Below are positions 45,649 through 54,566 of a stretch of DNA of 64,000 nucleotides, in pieces; position 1 is the first letter of the stretch, and every line of letters starts with the position of its first letter. Source of the DNA: Paracoccaceae bacterium (GTDB lineage Bacteria; Pseudomonadota; Alphaproteobacteria; Rhodobacterales; Rhodobacteraceae). The stretch covers positions 1 through 64,000 of the forward strand of contig JAABTV010000009.1 of the NCBI GenBank assembly GCA_011389685.1. The letters are read 5' to 3'. Below the pieces are notes generated by a model. It made no database searches, was not told the DNA's origin, and saw only the letters and a list, made by a program, of their open reading frames with translations. A program made the position numbers and the translations under genes.

Positions 45649-46642
45649 AGAGCGCATCATCCGGCAACCGCCCGCCGATGATCCCCGGATCGGCGGCCAA
45701 CAGCGCATTGTAGAGGGCCTCGACCTCGGGTCTGGCCTGCGAGGCGGCGCGCACCGAGATGCTGGCAAAGGGGATCGCCTCTTCCAGAAGCCCCGGCGCC
45801 CGGTCGAGAAACGCGCCCGCATGCGCCGCCGCCGCGCCCGGATCGGCATTGAGCGAGGCCGTCGCTCGTGCCAGCGCGTCATTCAGCGCCCCGGCCAGCC
45901 ATGGATGATCGGCCGCGTGATCGCTGCGAATGGCCAGGCAAGCCTGCGGCAGGACCGGCCTCAAGCCGGTGATCCGGCCCAGCACCTCTTTCATCTGCAC
46001 GCCACGGTGCAGCCCCTGCCCATTGCTCCCCGTGGCGCGCGCGCGGCGCAGCACGGCCGTGGCCGCCGGTTCAGCGATCAGGGCGGCGTCGGCCCGCCCG
46101 GCCAGCAGAAGCTGACCGGCTTCCATATGGGTCGCCGCCGGGAGCAGTTCCAGCGCGTCAGGGCCGACTCCGGCCGCGCGCAGGCCAAGGCGCATCATGT
46201 GGCCGGTAAAGCCGTTGATGCCCGACAGGGCCACGCGTTTACCGCGCAGATCGGCGATGTCGCAGCCCGCGATGTCGCGCGCGACAAGCCCGCAATGCCC
46301 GTCGGTCAGCGTGGCGATCATGCGCAGGCCAAAGCCGCGATTGTAAAGGCTGGCCGCGCCCTGGGTCGGCATGACCGTTACCGGCACCTTGCCCGAGACG
46401 AAACCCGCGCGCATCTGGTCGAACCCGGACCAGATCGGCAGATCGACCGTATCGGCAAAGCTGTCGAAGGCACCGATGGCGCGGGCATGCGCCAACAGGA
46501 TTCCGGGCCCCGAGCCGGGCGTTTGCAGCACCAGCCGCGTGAGGCGCTGCGTTCCCGCGCGCAGCACCATCGGCATTGCGAGCGCGGCCACCCCGGTTAC
46601 GAGGGCGGCGCGTCGGGTGAGGGGCGATCTGTGATATGTCAT
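45638..46642 (-). CDS. NitT/TauT-type ABC transporter substrate-binding protein (Tat signal)
   Basis: A 334-aa periplasmic binding protein. The N-terminus has a twin arginine (LTRRAALVTGVAALAMPMV), so export is probably by Tat, followed by the SBP fold with PTQGAASLYNRG and GKRVALSGINGFTGHM. The ligand class (nitrate, sulfonates, thiamine precursors) cannot be settled. A perfect FNR box lies 63-76 bp upstream, so the operon is probably induced at low oxygen. Confidence 0.82.
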   Translation of the reverse strand: MTYHRSPLTRRAALVTGVAALAMPMVLRAGTQRLTRLVLQTPGSGPGILLAHARAIGAFDSFADTVDLPIWSGFDQMRAGFVSGKVPVTVMPTQGAASLYNRGFGLRMIATLTDGHCGLVARDIAGCDIADLRGKRVALSGINGFTGHMMRLGLRAAGVGPDALELLPAATHMEAGQLLLAGRADAALIAEPAATAVLRRARATGSNGQGLHRGVQMKEVLGRITGLRPVLPQACLAIRSDHAADHPWLAGALNDALARATASLNADPGAAAAHAGAFLDRAPGLLEEAIPFASISVRAASQARPEVEALYNALLAADPGIIGGRLPDDALYAL

Positions 46643-46704
46643 TGCTCATGTCCCGGACTGGTTGTTCGTGATTCCGCGATGCATCTTCTCGCACGGGGAC
46701 GGCC

Positions 46705-46718
46705 TTGATCTGGATCAA
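46705..46718 (-). promoter_or_regulatory. FNR/FnrL-type binding site
   Basis: TTGAT-CTGG-ATCAA is an exact FNR consensus dyad. Its centre is 69 bp before the binding-protein start, placing a class II promoter start near 46670 and leaving a leader of about 28 nt. For lysC, on the other side, the centre is about 140 bp from the ATG, so it more likely serves the ABC operon. Confidence 0.75.
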
Positions 46719-46851
46719 TCCTTCCAGCGCAGGAGGGTCTTGACATTCCATCGGGCGCATATGCCGCAACCTGCTTGCCCGGGCCAAGCCATCTTGCCCT
46801 TGGGGCCGGTCCGTCATACACCGCGCGCAACGCGAATGATGGGGAGGGGCG

Positions 46852-48090
46852 ATGCCGGTTCTCGTGATGAAATTCGGCGGCACCTCGGTCGCCACGCTGG
46901 ACCGCATCCGCCGGGCCGCCAAGCGCGTGGGCGTCGAGGTGGCCAAGGGTCATGACGTGATCGTCATCGTCTCGGCCATGGCCGGCGAGACCAACAGGCT
47001 CGTGGGCTATGTCGACGAGACCTCGCCGCTTTACGATGCGCGCGAGTATGACGCGGTGGTCAGTTCGGGCGAGAACGTGACCGCCGGGCTGATGGCGCTG
47101 ACGCTTCAGGAGATGGACGTGCCGGCGCGCAGTTGGCAGGGCTGGCAGGTGCCGCTGAAGACCACGAACGCACACAGTCAGGCCCGGATCGAGGACATTC
47201 CGCCTGACAACATCCGCGCCAAGTTCGCCGAAGGAATGCGCGTGGCCGTCGTGGCGGGCTTCCAGGGGATCAGCCCCGAGGGCCGCATCACCACGCTCGG
47301 CCGGGGCGGAAGCGACACCACCGCGGTGGCCTTTGCCGCCGCGTTCGAGGCCGAGCGCTGCGATATCTATACCGATGTGGACGGGGTCTATACCACCGAT
47401 CCGCGGATCTGTGACAAGGCGCGCAAGCTTGATCGGATCGCGTTCGAGGAAATGCTGGAACTGGCCTCGCTGGGGGCCAAGGTGCTGCAGACCCGTTCGG
47501 TCGAACTGGCCATGCGCTACAATGTGAAGCTGCGGGTGCTGAGCAGTTTCGAGGAACAATCGGACACGGCGGGCACGCTGGTCTGTGCCGAGGAGGACAT
47601 CATGGAATCGAAAGTCGTCAATGGGATCGCCTACAGCCGCGACGAGGCCAAGATGACGCTGGTTTCGGTCGCTGACCGCCCCGGCATCGCGGCGGCCATC
47701 TTCGGCCCGCTGAGCGAGGCGGGGGTGAACGTGGACATGATCATCCAGAACATTTCCGAGGAGGGGCGCACCGACATGACCTTTTCCTGCCCCACCGATC
47801 AGGTGACGCGGGCGGAAAAGGCGCTGCACGCCGCCAAGGCGCGCGGCGAGATCAATTTCCACGACCTGATCGCGGATACCGACGTGGCCAAGGTCAGCGC
47901 CGTGGGGATCGGAATGCGCAGCCAGTCGGGCGTCGCCGCCAGGATGTTCAAGACGCTCAGCGACGAGGGGATCAACATCAAGGTCATCGCCACTTCGGAA
48001 ATCAAGATCAGCGTGTTGATCGACCGTAAATACATGGAACTGGCCGTGCAGGCGCTGCATGATGCCTTCGAACTGGAGAAAGCCGGCTGA
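46852..48090 (+). CDS. lysC: aspartate kinase
   Basis: A 412-aa enzyme that phosphorylates aspartate, the first step to Lys, Thr and Met. The N-terminal KFGGTS and the GRGGSDTTAVA motif define the kinase; two C-terminal ACT domains (from about residue 260) give feedback control by lysine and/or threonine. GGGGAGGGG precedes the ATG. lysC next to ptsP is a common arrangement in this order. Confidence 0.97.
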   Translation: MPVLVMKFGGTSVATLDRIRRAAKRVGVEVAKGHDVIVIVSAMAGETNRLVGYVDETSPLYDAREYDAVVSSGENVTAGLMALTLQEMDVPARSWQGWQVPLKTTNAHSQARIEDIPPDNIRAKFAEGMRVAVVAGFQGISPEGRITTLGRGGSDTTAVAFAAAFEAERCDIYTDVDGVYTTDPRICDKARKLDRIAFEEMLELASLGAKVLQTRSVELAMRYNVKLRVLSSFEEQSDTAGTLVCAEEDIMESKVVNGIAYSRDEAKMTLVSVADRPGIAAAIFGPLSEAGVNVDMIIQNISEEGRTDMTFSCPTDQVTRAEKALHAAKARGEINFHDLIADTDVAKVSAVGIGMRSQSGVAARMFKTLSDEGINIKVIATSEIKISVLIDRKYMELAVQALHDAFELEKAG

Positions 48091-48290
48091 GCGTCCGGCG
48101 CCAGTGTAACGACGATGTTGAGACCGTGCCTCTTGCGGCATCAGATGCACAAAAGGCGCGCTGACGGGACACAACTTTTGCGCGAAATCCGACCTGCCGG
48201 GTCCAGTTTCCCGTTTCCCTCATGGGGGGTGTGTGGTGTAAGGTCGGGTTCGGACGCAAGATCGTCAGGAACCCGGGGGGACGAAACTCC

Positions 48291-50546
48291 ATGAGCGATG
48301 CGAGTGTGACCGACAGTCGGCAGATGCTTGGCCGGTTGCGCAATGTCATGGCCGAGGACAGCGCCGGACAGGCGCGGCTCGACAAGATCACCGGCCTGAT
48401 CGCCGAGGAAATGCATTGCGAGGTCTGTTCGGTCTACCTGTTTCGCGACAAGGACACGCTGGAGCTCTGCGCGACCGAGGGTCTCAACCCCGATTCGGTG
48501 CACCAGACGCGGATGCGGCTGGGCGAAGGGCTGGTGGGCCGGGTCGCGCGCACGGGGCGGGTCATGAACACCGCCGATGCGCCTGCCGAGCGCGGCTTCC
48601 GCTATATGCCGGAAACCGGCGAAGAGGTGTTCTCGTCCTTCCTGGGCGTGCCGATCCAGCGGCTCGGCGAAAAGCTCGGCGTGCTGGTCGTCCAGTCGAA
48701 ATCCAAGCGCGAGTTTTCGGAGGACGAGATCGAGGCCCTGGAAGTGGTGGCGATGGTCCTTGCCGAGATGGCCGAACTGGGCGCCTTCGTGGGCGAAGGC
48801 GCCGCGCTCAGGGCGCGCCATACCGAGGCGGTGATGATTCGCGGCGGCGTCGGCCAGGAGGGCGCGGCCGAGGGCCATGTCTGGCTGCACGAGCCACGGG
48901 TGGTGGTGACCAACCTCATCGCCGAGGACCCGCATCGCGAGTTGGAGCGCCTGCGCGAGGCCGTGGACCGGCTGCGCGTGAGCGTCGATCAGATGCTGGA
49001 CGGCGCGCGCGGCGGTGACAAGGAACAGCTTCAGGTGCTCGAAGCCTATCGCATGTTCGCCAATTCCAAGGGCTGGCTGCGCCGGATGGAAGAGGACATC
49101 GCCCGCGGCCTGTCGGCCGAGGCGGCGGTGGAAAAGGAGCAATCGACCGCGCGGGCGCGGATGGGGCAGGTCAACGACCCCTATCTGCGCGAGCGGCTGC
49201 ACGATCTCGATGATCTTTCCAACCGTCTGCTGCGCATCCTCACCGGACAAGGCCGGGACACCGGCGCCGAAATGCCCGCCGATCCGGTTCTGGTGGCGCG
49301 CAACATCGGGCCGGCGGAACTGCTCGATTACGGCCGCAGCCTCAAGGGCATCGTGCTGGAGGAAGGATCGGTCGGATCGCACGCCGCGATTGTCGCGCGC
49401 GCATTGGCCATTCCGCTGATCATTCATGCCGAGCGGGTCACGACCGAGGCGCTCAACGGCGATCAGATCATGGTCGATGGCGAACAGGGGCTGGTGCATC
49501 TGCGCCCCGATGAAACCGTGGTCAGCGCCTTTCGCGACAAGATGGCGATGCAGGTCGAAGCGCTGGAACGCTATGCCTCGATCCGTGACAAGCCCGCGTA
49601 CAGCCGCGATGGTGTGGCCGTGGCCATGCACATGAACGCGGGGCTGATGGCCGATCTGCCCTCACTCGCCGGGTCCGGGGCCGAGGGCGTGGGCCTGTTT
49701 CGCACCGAATTGCAGTTTCTCGTGCGCACCCAGATGCCCAAGCGCGGCGAGTTGTCGGCGCTTTATGCCCGGGTGCTGGATGCGGCACAGGGCAAGCGGG
49801 TGGTGTTTCGCACGCTCGATATCGGCTCGGACAAGGTCTTGCCCTACATGACGGCGCAGGACGAACCCAACCCGGCGATGGGCTGGCGCGCGATCCGGGT
49901 GGGGCTGGACAAGCCGGGGATCATGCGGATGCAGTTGCAGGCGCTGTTGCGGGCCGCGGCGGGGCGGCCGCTGGCGGTGATGTTTCCCTTTGTCGCCCAG
50001 CGCGAGGAATATGACGCGGCCTGTGCCGAGATGGACAAGGCGCTGGAACGCGAGCGGATCCTTGGTCATGCGCTGCCCGAAGTGCTGGAAGTGGGCGCGA
50101 TGCTGGAAACACCCAGCCTCGCCTTCGCGCCCGACAAGTTCTTTCGCGACGTCGGTTTCCTGTCGATCGGGGGCAACGATCTCAAGCAGTTCTTCTTCGC
50201 CGCCGACCGCGAGAATGAACGGGTGCGCAAGCGCTATGACACGCTCAATGTCAGCTTCCTGAGCCTGATCGAACAGATCGTGGAGCGCTGCGCGACGACC
50301 GACACGCCGCTGAGTTTCTGTGGCGAGGATGCCGGGCGACCGGTCGAGGCGCTGTGCCTGGCGGCCATCGGTCTGCGCTGCCTGTCGATGCGGCCGGCCT
50401 CGATCGGGCCGGTGAAACACGCGATCCGGCGCACCGACCTGGCCGAGCTGCGCGCGGTCATTCATGCCGCACGTGAACGCGGCGACCAATCGGTGCGTCC
50501 TGCGGTGGTGGACTATCTGCGGGACAACGGCGGGATACCGGCCTGA
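48291..50546 (+). CDS. ptsP: phosphoenolpyruvate-protein phosphotransferase, nitrogen type (EI-Ntr)
   Basis: A 751-aa cytoplasmic enzyme that starts the nitrogen-related phosphorelay (EI-Ntr to NPr to EIIA-Ntr). An N-terminal GAF sensor (about residues 20-165, where glutamine or 2-oxoglutarate can act) precedes the PEP-utiliser part: the phospho-His is in GSVGSHAAIVARAL, then EGVGLFRTELQFL, and FLSIGGNDLKQFFF and the catalytic Cys in SFCGEDAG. The track starts at 48222; family homology starts at 48291. Confidence 0.96.
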   Translation: MSDASVTDSRQMLGRLRNVMAEDSAGQARLDKITGLIAEEMHCEVCSVYLFRDKDTLELCATEGLNPDSVHQTRMRLGEGLVGRVARTGRVMNTADAPAERGFRYMPETGEEVFSSFLGVPIQRLGEKLGVLVVQSKSKREFSEDEIEALEVVAMVLAEMAELGAFVGEGAALRARHTEAVMIRGGVGQEGAAEGHVWLHEPRVVVTNLIAEDPHRELERLREAVDRLRVSVDQMLDGARGGDKEQLQVLEAYRMFANSKGWLRRMEEDIARGLSAEAAVEKEQSTARARMGQVNDPYLRERLHDLDDLSNRLLRILTGQGRDTGAEMPADPVLVARNIGPAELLDYGRSLKGIVLEEGSVGSHAAIVARALAIPLIIHAERVTTEALNGDQIMVDGEQGLVHLRPDETVVSAFRDKMAMQVEALERYASIRDKPAYSRDGVAVAMHMNAGLMADLPSLAGSGAEGVGLFRTELQFLVRTQMPKRGELSALYARVLDAAQGKRVVFRTLDIGSDKVLPYMTAQDEPNPAMGWRAIRVGLDKPGIMRMQLQALLRAAAGRPLAVMFPFVAQREEYDAACAEMDKALERERILGHALPEVLEVGAMLETPSLAFAPDKFFRDVGFLSIGGNDLKQFFFAADRENERVRKRYDTLNVSFLSLIEQIVERCATTDTPLSFCGEDAGRPVEALCLAAIGLRCLSMRPASIGPVKHAIRRTDLAELRAVIHAARERGDQSVRPAVVDYLRDNGGIPA

Positions 50547-50776
50547 GGTTATAGCCTGATTGGATTCGCCTGATGCCGGACGAGAGGGCAGTACACGGCC
50601 GCGGTCGGGTGCTCGCCGCATCAGCCTCGTGCACTTTATCCTGCAAAGTCATCCCTAGCCCAGAACGGCGCACAACCCATCAAAATCACCCGGCCGGGGG
50701 GCGGCCGTGTGCTGCCCGGGCGGCTTTGCCGCTGTTCCGGGCGATAGAATCCAGCTCGCTTCGACTTGCGACCATC

Positions 50777-51550
50777 CTACCCCGCCCGTTTGACCGACGC
50801 TTTCTCGACACGTTCGCGCAAGGCTTCGAGCAGCTCGGCATGGTCGCGATCGGCGTGGATCGCGAGGCGCCGCAGCCCGAAATGGACATGGGCCATTTCC
50901 TGGTAATAGCTTGTATAGGCATAATTGGTCGCCGCCCCGGCCACGGCCCCCAGAACCGGCACGGTCTGCGCGGCCAGCTTCTGGCCAAGCACGGTGGCGA
51001 GGCGCGGCGCAACCCGCACGATCAGCGATTGCACCGCCTGCCCCGTCACGACCATCCGGGTCGAGATGAAGGCCAGATCGGCACCGTCATCGGCTTCGAG
51101 CGGCCCGGCGGCGGCAAACACGCGGACGCAGTCGAATTTCACACCCTCCTCCTCCGCGTCGAAGCCATGTTCGATGGCGATGCCCTGGATCACCCGCAAC
51201 AGCACGGTGGTCGTGACCGGCAACTCCGCCAGCGCCGTCGGCAGCCCGCCAAAGCCACCCGCCGCCCCCATCGCGGTGGTGACGGCGGTGTTGAGCCATC
51301 CCGGCTGATCCCGGACATTGCGGCGCGAGTGAGACGCGGCGCGCAGCGCGGCATGCAGCGCGGCCTCGGTGCGCGTGTCAAGCTGGCTGCGAACGGCTGT
51401 GGGCAACCTGTCGAGCAGGTTTTCGGCCTGCCCGCCGATGAGGTTGAGCAATTTCAGACCCGGCCCCCCGGCCCCGCGATAGCGACGGGCCAGCGCGTCG
51501 AGCGCGGCCTCGACATCGGGTTCGGCGGGCGGGGCGTCGAGGATTTCCAT
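50777..51550 (-). CDS. EcsC family protein
   Basis: A 257-aa protein of the EcsC family, named for a protein beside the Bacillus Ecs ABC transporter. Visible features are a glycine-rich hydrophobic middle (GGFGGLPTALAELPVTTTVLLRVIQGIA) and a later VPVLGAVAGAATNYAYTSYYQEMA, which may contact or insert in the membrane. No biochemical role is assigned to the family to my knowledge. It stands alone here, convergent with ptsP across 230 bp with no clear terminator. Confidence 0.82.
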   Translation of the reverse strand: MEILDAPPAEPDVEAALDALARRYRGAGGPGLKLLNLIGGQAENLLDRLPTAVRSQLDTRTEAALHAALRAASHSRRNVRDQPGWLNTAVTTAMGAAGGFGGLPTALAELPVTTTVLLRVIQGIAIEHGFDAEEEGVKFDCVRVFAAAGPLEADDGADLAFISTRMVVTGQAVQSLIVRVAPRLATVLGQKLAAQTVPVLGAVAGAATNYAYTSYYQEMAHVHFGLRRLAIHADRDHAELLEALRERVEKASVKRAG

Positions 51551-51602
51551 GGAGGACCTTCATGTTGCTGCCTGTCAGAGATTGGCAGGAAGCGGCACGA
51601 AA

Positions 51603-52103
51603 TCAAGTCTCGCGCATGACCTGACCCGAGATGCCGTCCCAGGCGCCGGGCACGAGGGCGCGCCCCAGCACGCGCTCGGGATTGGTCGGCGGGGGCATCT
51701 TGACCCCGCCGAGCCGGCCGAAACCGAACCGCGCATAATAGGGCGCATCCCCCACCAGCATCACGCGCGGCCAGCCATGCCGCGCCGCGATATCGAGGCT
51801 GTCGCGGATCAGAACGCCGCCCAGCCCTTCACCCTGGTGCGTGGGATGCACCGCCACCGGCCCGAGCAGAAGCGCGGGGTGCACCCTGCCCGCCCCGGCC
51901 ACGATCCGCACCGACCAATACCGGATCGCCCCGCCGACAAGCCCATCGGGATCACGCGCCACCAGTGACAGGCCCGCGACCGGCTCGACCCGCTCGCGCA
52001 GGCGATAGGAGGACAGTGCCGTTCGCGCCGGACCGAAACACAGGTCATAGAGCGCTTCGACCTCCCACCAGTCCTCTGCACCTTCGGGGGTCAGCTCGAA
52101 CAC
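51603..52103 (-). CDS. GNAT-family N-acetyltransferase
   Basis: A 166-aa GNAT protein. The acetyl-CoA pyrophosphate-binding motif is HPTHQGEGLGGVLIRDSL, preceded by LLLGPVAV and followed by MLVGDAPYYARFGF, a pattern of the YhbS-type predicted acetyltransferases. Acceptor unknown. It is read 52 bp upstream of the EcsC gene on the same strand and is divergent from the flavin reductase gene (80 bp). Confidence 0.88.
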   Translation of the reverse strand: MFELTPEGAEDWWEVEALYDLCFGPARTALSSYRLRERVEPVAGLSLVARDPDGLVGGAIRYWSVRIVAGAGRVHPALLLGPVAVHPTHQGEGLGGVLIRDSLDIAARHGWPRVMLVGDAPYYARFGFGRLGGVKMPPPTNPERVLGRALVPGAWDGISGQVMRET

Positions 52104-52183
52104 CGCTCAATCCTCGTTCTTGGGGTGGAATCGCCCCTAGCACGCAGGTAGAGACGGAGCAATTGGATAAGGAAAGGCGCCCC

Positions 52184-52789
52184 ATGTTCTATCGACCCGA
52201 AGACGGCCACGGCTTGCCGCACAACCCGTTCAACGCCCTGATCGTGCCGCGGCCAATCGGCTGGATCTCGACCCGGGGCGCGGACGGGCTGGACAATCTC
52301 GCGCCCTATTCGTTCTTCAATGGCTGCGCCTATACGCCGCCACAGGTGATGTTCGCCAGCACCGGCACCAAGGAAGACCGCGACGGGACCAAGGACAGCC
52401 TTGCCAACATCCGCGAAACCGGCGTGTTCTGCGTCAATATCGTGGCGCAGGCGATGACGGATGCGATGAATGCAAGCTCGCAGACCCTGCCCGCAGGGGT
52501 TTCCGAGTTCGACCACGCCGGGCTTGAACGGGCCGAGTGCGAGACCATCCCTTGCGCCCACGTCAAAAACGCGCCCGCGGCGATGGAATGCCGGATGACC
52601 CGGATCGTCGAACTGGAGGGCGCGGCGAACGCGGTCTGTTTCGGCAGGGTGACGGGCATTCACATGCGCGACGACTGCCTTGTCGAGGGCCTGTTCGACA
52701 TCACCCGTTTCACCCCCTTGGCGCGGCTGGGATACCGCGACTACGCTGTGGTGACCGAGACCTTCACGCTGGCACGCCCCGACGATTGA
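52184..52789 (+). CDS. flavin reductase-like domain protein
   Basis: A 201-aa FMN-binding split-barrel protein of the DIM6/NTAB flavin reductase family. Early PHNPFNALIVPRPIGWIST, then APYSFFNGCAYTPPQVMFAS and GVFCVNIV are the flavin-contact segments. Members reduce flavin for monooxygenases or act as flavoproteins. The track's 51965 start extends into antisense GNAT; the ATG at 52184 has AGGAAAGG 6 nt upstream. Confidence 0.88.
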   Translation: MFYRPEDGHGLPHNPFNALIVPRPIGWISTRGADGLDNLAPYSFFNGCAYTPPQVMFASTGTKEDRDGTKDSLANIRETGVFCVNIVAQAMTDAMNASSQTLPAGVSEFDHAGLERAECETIPCAHVKNAPAAMECRMTRIVELEGAANAVCFGRVTGIHMRDDCLVEGLFDITRFTPLARLGYRDYAVVTETFTLARPDD

Positions 52790-52793
52790 GGCG

Positions 52794-52864
52794 CCGTTTT
52801 CTTTCAAAGAAAACGGTTCGAATTCCGTCGCGGAATTCGGATCGGAATTTGTCTCAAATTCCGA
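52794..52864. repeat. cluster of three tandem perfect palindromes
   Basis: P1 52794-52816 (arms CCGTTTTCTTT, one-base centre), P2 52819-52839 (arms CGAATTCCG, centre TCG) and P3 52842-52864 (arms TCGGAATTTG, centre TCT), spaced by 2 bp each. P3 overlaps the tag stop codon. The cluster fills the gap between two convergent genes and likely works as a two-way terminator. Confidence 0.8.
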
Positions 52865-53432
52865 CCTGGCCGAGCGCGGCACATGGCGCGTGGCGCGGAC
52901 AGGTGACGAGGTGGTCGTTGACCATCCCCACCGCCTGCATGAAGGCATAGGTGATGGTCGGACCGCAGAACTTGAACCCGGCCTTTTTCAGATCCTTTGA
53001 GATTTGCCGTGACAGCGGGGTTTCGGCGGGCACCTCGGCCAGGCTTTTCCAATGGTTCTGGATCGGCTTCCCGTCGACATAGGACCACAGGAAGCGGTCG
53101 AACCCACCCTGCGCCTCGATCCCGGCCCAGGCGCGGGCGTTGGTGATCGTGGCCTCGATCTTGCCGCGATGCCGGATGATACCGGGATCGGACAACAGCC
53201 GCACCACATCGCCTTCGCCCCAGCCCGCGATGATCCGCGGCTCGAACCCTTGAAAGGCGGCGCGGAAATTGTCGCGCTTTTTCAGTATCGTGATCCAGCT
53301 CAACCCGGCCTGGAACCCGTCGAGGACAAGCTTTTCCCAAAGCGCCCGGCTGTCCCATTCGGGCACGCCCCATTCGGTGTCGTGATAATCGAGATAGATC
53401 CCGTCCGGCCCGGCCCAACCACATCTTTCCAT
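52854..53432 (-). CDS. tag: DNA-3-methyladenine glycosylase I
   Basis: A 192-aa base-excision repair enzyme that removes 3-methyladenine. The start MERCGWAG contains the N-terminal zinc Cys; YHDTEWGVP has the zinc His and catalytic-site residues; the C-terminal HLVTCPRH gives the remaining zinc ligands. The track's longer starts (53471, 53583) add non-family residues; GGGGAGA lies upstream of 53432. The last codons are part of palindrome P3, so the C-terminus may have been altered by it. Confidence 0.93.
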   Translation of the reverse strand: MERCGWAGPDGIYLDYHDTEWGVPEWDSRALWEKLVLDGFQAGLSWITILKKRDNFRAAFQGFEPRIIAGWGEGDVVRLLSDPGIIRHRGKIEATITNARAWAGIEAQGGFDRFLWSYVDGKPIQNHWKSLAEVPAETPLSRQISKDLKKAGFKFCGPTITYAFMQAVGMVNDHLVTCPRHAPCAALGQVGI

Positions 53433-53558
53433 GCCACGTCTCCCCAGGTTTGCCGCCATTTTCAGGCACAATTGCCGAAAATGCAGAGCTTAACCCGGTC
53501 TTAGCAAATGGGGCGCAAGACTGCACTTCGTTGAAACGCCAAACGCAGGGAGCTACGC

Positions 53559-54401
53559 ATGCCGCGGCACACCCGCAAGACACTCGCCGATATCCCTCCC
53601 GGGCACGAAGACCCGCTCAGCTATGCGGTCACCACCCGCGACCGGTCGGTCATGCAGATGGTCGAGGAGGCGGTCAGACGCAAGCGGGTGATGCTTGCCT
53701 ACCAACCGGTTGTTCAGGCGTTGCGCCCCGATCGCGTCGCCTTTTACGAAGCGCTCATCCGGGTGCAGGACCAGACCGGGCGAATCATTCCGGCGGGCGA
53801 GTTCATCAGCCGCGTGGAAGAGACGGAAACCGGCCGTGCCCTCGATTGCATCGCGCTGGAAAAGGGTCTGCGCGTGCTGGCGGAAGAGCCTGCATTGCGG
53901 CTCTCGGTCAACATGTCGGCCCGCTCGATCGGGTATGAGCCCTGGATGCGCGTGTTGCGCCACGGCTTGCGGCGCGACCCCACGGTGGGCGAACGGCTGA
54001 TCCTCGAAATAACCGAAAGTTCGGCGATGACCGTGCCCGAGCTTGTCACCGGCTTCATGGCCCGTATCCAGAAGAAGGGCGTCAGTTTCGCGCTCGACGA
54101 TTTCGGGTCCGGGCAGACCTCATTCCGCTATCTGCGGGATTTCTACTTCGACATTCTCAAGATCGACGGGCAGTTCATTCGCGGCATTCACACCAATCCC
54201 GACAACCAGGTGCTGACCCGCGCGCTGGTTTCCGTGGCGCAGCAATTCGACATGTTCACCGTGGCCGAATATGTCGAGAATGCCGCGGATGCCGCCTATC
54301 TGACCGAGATGGGGGTGGATTGCCTGCAAGGCTATTACTTTGCCGCCCCCACGGTGCAAAAGCCCTGGCAGCATCGTCAGGACCGCCGCGCCAGCGCCTG
54401 A
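53559..54401 (+). CDS. EAL-domain cyclic-di-GMP phosphodiesterase
   Basis: A 280-aa cytoplasmic protein consisting of a single EAL domain after a short N-terminal tail. The signature is YEALIR; metal and substrate residues are in VNMSARSIG, LEITESS, LDDFGSG, ILKIDGQFI, AEYVENA and LQGYYFAAP, so the active site appears intact. There is no GGDEF, sensor or membrane segment. It should lower c-di-GMP. Single gene, 126 bp from divergent tag. Confidence 0.92.
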   Translation: MPRHTRKTLADIPPGHEDPLSYAVTTRDRSVMQMVEEAVRRKRVMLAYQPVVQALRPDRVAFYEALIRVQDQTGRIIPAGEFISRVEETETGRALDCIALEKGLRVLAEEPALRLSVNMSARSIGYEPWMRVLRHGLRRDPTVGERLILEITESSAMTVPELVTGFMARIQKKGVSFALDDFGSGQTSFRYLRDFYFDILKIDGQFIRGIHTNPDNQVLTRALVSVAQQFDMFTVAEYVENAADAAYLTEMGVDCLQGYYFAAPTVQKPWQHRQDRRASA

Positions 54402-54452
54402 CGGGCAATTCACTCCGGTGCAGGTCAACGCATGCGACAGCATGCCGACAGT

Positions 54453-54467
54453 TGCCGCAGTGCGGCA
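54453..54467. promoter_or_regulatory. TGC-rich perfect palindrome upstream of phaA
   Basis: TGCCGCA-G-TGCGGCA lies 100-114 bp before phaA. PhaR repressors of related bacteria bind TGC-rich dyads near PHB genes, so it may be a PhaR site. The match is by character, not exact consensus. Confidence 0.35.
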
Positions 54468-54566
54468 GATCGGCTATGCAAGGTGCGAACCCGGTCGGGG
54501 CGAGACCGAACCTTTGGGGATCGTTCCCCATATCCCCGACCCATCCAAGGGAAGAGGACCACGCCC

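Noticed and set aside
52794-52864. CRISPR array
   Set aside because: Units are palindromes nearly touching each other, without spacers or identical repeats; no cas genes in the window.
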